56,100 nt of DNA, from assembly GCF_004327355.1 (NCBI RefSeq), contig NZ_QJUM01000037.1:1-56100 (forward strand), in the 5' to 3' direction. The position numbers were made by a program, and so were the translations under genes. Below, piece after piece: positions 51,309 through 56,100 of the stretch. The notes under the pieces were generated by a model. It was given only the letters and a program-made list of their open reading frames with translations, was not told the DNA's origin and ran no database searches. The DNA is from Phytopseudomonas dryadis (GTDB lineage Bacteria > Pseudomonadota > Gammaproteobacteria > Pseudomonadales > Pseudomonadaceae). The first letter of the stretch is position 1. The number at the start of each line of letters is the position of its first letter.

Positions 51309-53021
51309 TCAGCCACCGGCGAACATCATCCAGAACGAAGCGCCGACCCCGACGATGCTTTCACCCGCCACCAGGCCGGCGGCCGCGGCGATGCCGAAGC
51401 GTTCGCCCAGGCTGCGCCAGCGTGACTGCAGCACCCAGGCCAGCAGGGCGCCGAGGGTCATCATCAGCGAGATCGAGGCGGGAATGATGAAGGCCAGGCC
51501 GAAGGCTGCCGAGCTGGGTAGCAGGCGGGCGAAGGCCGATTGCGGCGGCAAGGTCGCCTCCAGCACACCGAAGGCCGCACCGACCAGGCCGCCGACCAGC
51601 ATGGCCCAGCGAATGCTGCTGTCGAGCGAGTCGATGCCATAGCCGAGCACTTCGGCCACCGCCTTCCAGGTGGCGACCGCCGGCGCCGGCCATTGCGCGC
51701 TGATCAGCATGGCCTGTGGATCGGGAATCAGGATCTGGTACACCAGCACGCCGACGATGCTGCCGGTGACGATGCCCAGGCATTGGGCGATCAGTTGATG
51801 GTAGGGCCGGGCGCCAATGGCGTGGCCGACCCGGAAGTCGTTGAGCAGGTCGGTGCACTGGCCCGCGGCCCCGCCGGCGGTATTGGCGCTCATCAGGTTG
51901 ATGCCGATCTGGCCCGGGGCGATGAGGCCGAAGGTCAGCTGCGACAGCTGGCCGGTGGCGCCGATCGGCGGAATGCCGGTGGCGCCCACCACCCGGGCGG
52001 CCATGCAGGCGAGCACCAGCGCCAGGGGGATGCTCAGCAGGGCCATCAGCGGGTCGATATCGAACATCAGCACCTGCAGGATGATCACCAGCAACGAGGA
52101 CAGGCCGAGCATGGCCAGGGGCAGTTTCGCCGGGGCCTGAAAGCCGGCCCCGGCGCCTGTGCGGGTGATGTTGCGGCTACGCCGGTAACGCACGGCGAGC
52201 GCCGTCAGGGTGGCGCTCACCAGCAGGGCGACGCCTGGCCACAGCAGCCACTCCACCAGGACACCGAACTGCGGGCCACTGGCCGCCGCATCCAGTTGCA
52301 CGAGCCCGCTGGCCAGCAGCCAGGGCGCCAAGCCACCCCAGGCCAGCAGTGCACCGAGCAGCAGCGACAGACCGACGCGGATACCGATGATGCCGCCAAA
52401 GCCGATCAGCAACGGCGAGGGATCGAGGTTGAAGGTCAGGCGCTCCAGAGTCGCCGTCGGCGTCCAGCGCGGCAGGCTGAACACGAAAGTGTCGGCCCAC
52501 TTGATCAGGCCGCCGAGCAAGGCGGCGGCGCCCAGCACGTAGAGGCGCTGCAGCGCATCGCGGCCATGGCTGTAGACCTGCTGCATGGTTTCCAGGGTGG
52601 CCACCGCTTCGGGGAAGCGCAGGCGCGTGTCCTCGACCATGCTGCGGCGCAGGTACCAGGCGACCCAGATGCCGAGGAAACTCACCGAAAACACCCAGGC
52701 CATCAGCGCCGCGGCGTCGAGTCGTTCGCCGGTGAGCAGGGTATAGGCCGGAATCGGCGCCACCAGGCCGCCGGAGATGATCGAGGCGGCGGCCGAGGCG
52801 GTGGTCTGGTTGATGTTGCTCTCGCGCATGCTCCATGCCGTACCCAGGCGCCAGCGCTGCAGGCTGCGCCACAGGCCATAGCTGACCAGCAGGGCGATGA
52901 TCGACATGTTGAACGACCAGCCGATCTTCAGTCCGGAATAGATGTTCGAGGGGGTCAGCAAAGCACCGAGTACGACGCCACTGAACAGCGAGCGAAAGGT
53001 GAGTTCGCGGTCGGTGGACAT
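51309..53021 (-). CDS. OPT family oligopeptide transporter
   Basis: Polytopic membrane protein of 570 residues with about 14-16 hydrophobic segments. The N-terminal RSLFSGVVLGALLTPSNIYS and GLKIGWSFNMSIIALLVSYG are OPT-family marks, as is AGQCTDLLNDFRVGHAIGAR in the second half. OPT proteins import small peptides or metal-chelator complexes; the substrate is unknown here. ATG at 53021. Confidence 0.88.
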   Translation of the reverse strand: MSTDRELTFRSLFSGVVLGALLTPSNIYSGLKIGWSFNMSIIALLVSYGLWRSLQRWRLGTAWSMRESNINQTTASAAASIISGGLVAPIPAYTLLTGERLDAAALMAWVFSVSFLGIWVAWYLRRSMVEDTRLRFPEAVATLETMQQVYSHGRDALQRLYVLGAAALLGGLIKWADTFVFSLPRWTPTATLERLTFNLDPSPLLIGFGGIIGIRVGLSLLLGALLAWGGLAPWLLASGLVQLDAAASGPQFGVLVEWLLWPGVALLVSATLTALAVRYRRSRNITRTGAGAGFQAPAKLPLAMLGLSSLLVIILQVLMFDIDPLMALLSIPLALVLACMAARVVGATGIPPIGATGQLSQLTFGLIAPGQIGINLMSANTAGGAAGQCTDLLNDFRVGHAIGARPYHQLIAQCLGIVTGSIVGVLVYQILIPDPQAMLISAQWPAPAVATWKAVAEVLGYGIDSLDSSIRWAMLVGGLVGAAFGVLEATLPPQSAFARLLPSSAAFGLAFIIPASISLMMTLGALLAWVLQSRWRSLGERFGIAAAAGLVAGESIVGVGASFWMMFAGG

Positions 53022-53148
53022 ACGCAGCGTCCTGCAGAGAGAGAAGGGGCAACGCTGTTTTTGAGGGTGATGGCCGGCGAGGGTTCAGCTTGATGGGGCA
53101 GCGCGGACGGCTGGGGTGGCTCTGTGCGAAAGCGCGGAGCGGGGGCGT

Positions 53149-53177
53149 CATGGGACGTTCGGCACGAACGCCCCATG
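53149..53177 (-). terminator. Hairpin after the HU gene
   Basis: CATGGGACGTTCG (53149-53161), loop GCA, CGAACGCCCCATG (53165-53177): 13-bp arms with one mismatch, 8 bp after the HU stop on the minus strand. There is no T-run. The rest of the 164-bp gap to the OPT gene is empty. Confidence 0.6.
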
Positions 53178-53185
53178 GCGAGAAA

Positions 53186-53464
53186 TCAGTTGATCGCGTC
53201 GGTCAGGGCCTTGGCCGGTACGAACTTGACCACTTTCTTGGCCGCGATCTCGATCGCCTTGCCGGTCTGCGGATTGCGGCCGGTACGCGCCGGGCGCGCG
53301 CTGACTTTCAGTTTGCCGATACCAGGAAGCGTTATTTCACCACCATTTTCCAGTGCATCGCTGACGATTTCGCTGAGTTGATCGAGGGCCGAGCGAACGG
53401 TGGTCTTCGGCGTGTCGATGGCTTCTGCGATGTCACCGATCAGTTGGTCTTTGGTTATGGCCAT
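53186..53464 (-). CDS. HU-family DNA-binding protein
   Basis: Small histone-like protein of 92 residues that bends DNA. Markers are TKDQLIGDIAEAIDTPKTTV, GEITLPGIGKLKVSARPART and GRNPQTGKAIEIAAKKVVKF, the beta arm plus conserved RNPxTG. The ATG at 53464 has AAGGAGC upstream on the minus strand. Pseudomonas has several HU paralogues; which one this is cannot be told from the window. Confidence 0.94.
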   Translation of the reverse strand: MAITKDQLIGDIAEAIDTPKTTVRSALDQLSEIVSDALENGGEITLPGIGKLKVSARPARTGRNPQTGKAIEIAAKKVVKFVPAKALTDAIN

Positions 53465-53866
53465 GTGTAGCTCCTTGGAGGATAAAAAGTGTGGCATTGA
53501 GGGCGCCCGCGCATGCTCTGCGCCTGGCTGAACGGCTTTGCCAGCGACTGCCGGCAACCCCGGGCCACATTGTGACCCATTGGCGGGCGGTAAATTCCCG
53601 CTTTACTGCTCAATTACGGGGGGCGGCGCAGTTTTTTGCAGTGCTGCACAGTCCCTTCAGCGCTGTTTGCGGGTCGCTCGGCACCATTATTCCTGCGCTG
53701 ACGAAGATTCCAGCTGGAGGTGGTGGCGGTTTGCCGCAGCGTACAAGTCAATCGCGGCTATGCTGCTTGGAAGCGGTGCCCCCGTCGATTCGTTTCTGAG
53801 GGTATCGGGAGCCCATCCGCTGAACCTTACATAAAAGAACCAATGGCTGTGCTGGGGGGCTGCTCA

Positions 53867-55501
53867 ATGCTGCGTCTATTCGTTGACCTTGGATTCCGTT
53901 CGAAGATTGCCCTGCCGATCATCCTTCTGGCCTTGCTGCTGGTGTCGATGGGCGCGCTGGGCATGTGGGGCATCGGCCAGGTGGCCGACTCGAGTACGCG
54001 CCTGACCAACCGCTATCTGCCCGCGGTCAGCCTGCTGCTCAACGCCGATCGCGATCTGTACCAGGCGCTGGTGGCCGAGCGCAGTCTGCTGGATGAGGAA
54101 GCCCAGGCCCATGTCGCCGAACTCAGGGCGATGCAGGCGGAGAACGTCAAACAGGCAGCCGACCGGGTAAAGGCCTACGCGCAGATGCAGCCGGGTGACG
54201 AGGCGTTGCGCCTTGTCGCCGAGTTCGAGCGTAGTTTCGCCACGTGGAAGAGCACCGCCGAACAGGTCGTCCAGTTGACGGCCACGGATCCAGTGGCTGC
54301 GTCTCGCCTCAGTTTCGGTGACAGCGAAGCGCGGTTCGACAGCATGCGCGCTGTGATCGACAAGCTGGGTGAGCTGGAGGATCAGGCCGCTAACGAGCTA
54401 GGGGGCGCGGCCATCGAGCGCGGCAAACGTGTGGCCTGGCAACTGGGGGCGGTGATTGTCTGCGGCCTGTTGGTCTGCCTGTTGCTGGTGGTCGGTTTTC
54501 CCGTGCTCATCACCCGGCCGTTGCACCGGCTGCTCAATCGTATCGAGCAGATCGCCGACGGTGATGGGGACCTGCGGGGGCGCCTCGAGGTAGCCTCACG
54601 CGATGAGCTGGGGCGCCTGAGCCAGGCGTTCAACCGTTTTCTCGACAAATTGCAGCCTTTGATCAAGGAGGTCGGGCGGGTCACGGAAGAGGTCGCCGAT
54701 TCGGCGCAGAGCCTGGCTGGCATGGCCGCCGCCAATGACCGCCTGATCCACAGCGAGCATGCCGCGGTCGATCAGGTCAGCACGGCGGCCACCGAGATGA
54801 GTGCGGCGGTGCACGAGGTGGCGCGTAGCGCACAGGGCGCTGCGGATGCCGTGCGCAGCGCCGAGGCGCAGTCCCGTGACGGCGCCCAGGTCGTGGGCGC
54901 CACCATTCATTCGATTCGGCAACTGGCGCAGGAAGTGGAAAGCGCCTCGGGCACCATCCAGGCGCTCGAGCAGGAAGCGGGCAGGATCGGCGAAGTATTG
55001 TCGGTGATTCGCGGCATCGCCGAGCAGACCAACCTGCTGGCGCTCAACGCCGCCATCGAGGCGGCTCGTGCCGGCGAGCAGGGCCGCGGTTTCGCGGTGG
55101 TCGCCGATGAGGTGAGGGCGCTGGCGGCGCGTACCCAGGAGTCGACCAAGGACATCCAGGAGATGATCCAGTGCTTGCAGAGTGGGGTGCAGAATGCCGT
55201 CAAGGTCACTCACTCCGGCAGCCAGCGTGCGCGCGACAGCGTGGAGCAGGCGGCGGGTGTCGATCAGGCGCTGAGCGACACCAGTGAGTCGCTGCAGCGC
55301 ATCAACGACATGGCTGCACAGATCGCCACCGCCTGCGAGGAGCAGAGCAGCGTCACCGAAGAAATCGCCCGTAACATCAGCGATATCCGCGAACTGTCCA
55401 ACGAGGCCGCGCAGACCTCGAAACAAAGCACGCAGGCCAGCCAGCGCCTGTCCGAGCTGTCCACTGGCCTCGCGCAACTGGTTGGGCGTTTCCGCGTATA
55501 G
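53867..55501 (+). CDS. Methyl-accepting chemotaxis protein
   Basis: Membrane chemoreceptor of 544 residues. The first helix is KIALPIILLALLLVSMGALG, followed by a periplasmic four-helix-bundle sensor (about 35-185), a second helix (LGAVIVCGLLVCLLLVVGFP), a HAMP domain (ITRPLHRLLNRIEQIADGDG) and the signalling domain. The CheA/CheW contact tip is GIAEQTNLLALNAAIEAARAGE (about residues 380-400) with GFAVVADEVRALAARTQEST. No C-terminal CheR-binding pentapeptide is present. The ATG at 53867, with GGGGGG about ten bases upstream, is preferred over that at 53843. The 402-bp gap before it (53465-53866) holds no clear feature. The ligand is unknown. Confidence 0.93.
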   Translation: MLRLFVDLGFRSKIALPIILLALLLVSMGALGMWGIGQVADSSTRLTNRYLPAVSLLLNADRDLYQALVAERSLLDEEAQAHVAELRAMQAENVKQAADRVKAYAQMQPGDEALRLVAEFERSFATWKSTAEQVVQLTATDPVAASRLSFGDSEARFDSMRAVIDKLGELEDQAANELGGAAIERGKRVAWQLGAVIVCGLLVCLLLVVGFPVLITRPLHRLLNRIEQIADGDGDLRGRLEVASRDELGRLSQAFNRFLDKLQPLIKEVGRVTEEVADSAQSLAGMAAANDRLIHSEHAAVDQVSTAATEMSAAVHEVARSAQGAADAVRSAEAQSRDGAQVVGATIHSIRQLAQEVESASGTIQALEQEAGRIGEVLSVIRGIAEQTNLLALNAAIEAARAGEQGRGFAVVADEVRALAARTQESTKDIQEMIQCLQSGVQNAVKVTHSGSQRARDSVEQAAGVDQALSDTSESLQRINDMAAQIATACEEQSSVTEEIARNISDIRELSNEAAQTSKQSTQASQRLSELSTGLAQLVGRFRV

Positions 55502-55531
55502 CCCTGAGAAAACGCTAAGTGCTTGAAGCAG

Positions 55532-55559
55532 TTGTAAGTTCGGCGCAAGCCGGTACAAT
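55532..55559 (+). promoter_or_regulatory. Promoter of the 4.5S RNA gene
   Basis: TTGTAA (55532-55537), 16 bp, TACAAT (55554-55559). The transcript would start near 55566 and carry a GGCTCGC/GCGAGCC hairpin (55566-55585) before the mature RNA. Confidence 0.65.
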
Positions 55560-55591
55560 GGCGCCGGCTCGCTGCATGGCGAGCCGCGTTA

Positions 55592-55704
55592 TGGTGGCCC
55601 TGCCGGTCCCCCGCAACGATTACCCGTGAACCTGGTCAGATCCGGAAGGAAGCAGCCACAGCGGGAACATTGTGTGCCGGGGTGTGGCTGGTAGGGTCGC
55701 CTCC
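55592..55704 (+). ncRNA. ffs: 4.5S RNA of the signal recognition particle
   Basis: The conserved apical part GGTCAGATCCGGAAGGAAGC (the Ffh-binding loop region, GGAAGCAGCC) and GTGTGCCGGGGTGTGGCTGG are present. The ends GGTGGCCCTGCC and GGTAGGGTCGCCTCC pair to form the long stem. Length is about 113 nt, near the E. coli form. Ends are estimated from pairing. Confidence 0.95.
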
Positions 55705-55805
55705 ATTTCAACGCCCGTTCGGGTGTCCTCTGTCAATCAATCTGCCTGCCTGTCCACGCTCGGTGTCGCCGCAGCGGCGTTTGCGCTCGTCCGTGTGCAC
55801 CCGCG

Positions 55806-55956
55806 ATAAAAAATGGCCGGGAGCCATTTTTAACGTCGCTTGCGATGGCCCGAAGGGTGGCCGCCGCCAGGGATGGCAGGCCATAAAAAATAGCCGGGAG
55901 CTATTTTTAACGTCGCTTGCGACGGCCCGGAGGGTGGCCGCCAGGGATGGCAGGCC
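55806..55956. repeat. Two-copy tandem repeat with terminator-like hairpins
   Basis: Unit 1 covers 55806-55882 (77 bp) and unit 2 55883-55956 (74 bp, lacking one GCC). Each opens with a hairpin flanked by A- and T-runs: AAAAATGGC-CGGGA-GCCATTTTT in unit 1 and AAAAATAGC-CGGGA-GCTATTTTT in unit 2. The two differing bases pair with each other in both copies. The remainder, CGTCGCTTGCGA(T/C)GGCCCG and so on, is nearly identical. A related inverted copy lies at 50900-50944. Confidence 0.85.
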
Positions 55957-55958
55957 AT

Positions 55959-55983
55959 AAAAAAGCCCGTCGTGAGGACGGGC
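55959..55983 (-). terminator. Terminator of the minus-strand porin-like gene
   Basis: On the minus strand GGCCCGTCCTCACGACGGGC is followed by TTTTTT: stem GCCCGTC/GACGGGC with a 5-base loop and a T-run, about 30 bp after the stop codon at 56014. This is a standard intrinsic terminator. Confidence 0.85.
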
Positions 55984-56013
55984 CGAAAAGTGCCATGACC
56001 CGGGAGTGATCGG

Positions 56014-56100
56014 TTACAGGAACGAGATCGGGTAGTTGAAGATCAGGCGGTTCTCGTCGAACTCGTTGCTGCTGTAGTCGCGGCGCATGCTGGAGTTGCG
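56014..56100 (-). CDS. Outer-membrane porin-like protein, C-terminal fragment
   Basis: The last 28 residues of a gene that continues past the right edge. The end reads NEFDENRLIFNYPISFL. The alternating polar/hydrophobic pattern and an aromatic residue near a hydrophobic C-terminus are typical of the final beta-strand of outer-membrane barrels such as the OprD group. A terminator follows. The family assignment is tentative because so little is visible. Confidence 0.55.
   Translation of the reverse strand, partial: RNSSMRRDYSSNEFDENRLIFNYPISFL

Overview
The window is chromosomal DNA of a high-GC gammaproteobacterium, almost certainly Pseudomonas in the broad sense. The evidence is conserved gene order: acsA next to aotJQM-aotP-argR, the purine-degradation block puuD-allA-alc-uraD-puuE / uraH / gntR / guaD-xdhCBA running into smc-zipA-ligA, and a 4.5S RNA. 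Pseudomonas-type REP/BIME repeats lie between genes. No tRNA, rRNA, CRISPR array, prophage or intact transposase gene is visible.

Layout. (1) 1-4.8 kb: a MarR repressor and a complete tripartite EmrAB-type drug efflux operon (outer-membrane lipoprotein, adaptor, 14-TM MFS pump), preceded by two palindromes 30 bp apart. (2) 5.0-12.4 kb: a catabolic island with an HMG-CoA-lyase-family enzyme and a family III CoA-transferase on the minus strand, a divergent LysR regulator, and a TRAP transporter (dctP, a VOC protein, dctQ, dctM). A shared inverted repeat, TTCG-N7-CGAA, occurs at four promoter positions and fits a LysR T-N11-A box. A 208-bp MITE with IS4-like ends splits the terminator after dctM. 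(3) 12.9-16.7 kb: a CSS/EAL c-di-GMP phosphodiesterase divergent from acsA. (4) 17.1-21.2 kb: the arginine/ornithine ABC importer and its ArgR regulator, with no aotO gene. (5) 21.5-27.1 kb: a minus-strand caa3-type cytochrome oxidase operon (subunit II-cytochrome c lipoprotein, a fused subunit I+III, a small membrane protein, CtaG) with two membrane-protein genes beside it. (6) 27.3-29.9 kb: a RutR-like TetR regulator, moaA and a PA2169-type protein. (7) 29.9-43.4 kb: purine catabolism from guanine and xanthine through urate to glyoxylate, with a GntR regulator; the motif TTGTRTACA(A/G) occurs at three promoters of this block. (8) 43.8-50.8 kb: smc, zipA and ligA, with a 29-codon leader ORF overlapping the smc start. 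(9) 51.3-56.1 kb: an OPT transporter, an HU protein, a chemoreceptor, 4.5S RNA, and the C-terminus of a porin-like protein cut by the window edge.

How it works together. The TRAP island probably imports a branched C5-C6 (hydroxy)dicarboxylate, activates it with CoA and cleaves it to acetyl-CoA plus a keto acid; (R)-citramalate or 3-hydroxy-3-methylglutarate fit best, and itaconate is less likely. In the purine block, guanine deaminase and xanthine dehydrogenase feed urate to membrane-bound PuuD. UraH, UraD, PuuE, Alc and AllA then complete the route to glyoxylate and urea. MoaA supplies molybdopterin, which XdhB requires.

The main points for follow-up are the shared LysR-type operator set, the IS4-like MITE in the dctM terminator, the GntR operator set, the ORF before smc, the missing aotO, a 116-bp tandem BIME array, and a repeat pair whose hairpin arms differ by compensating bases. 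Coordinates and motif matches were read by eye; no database search was run.
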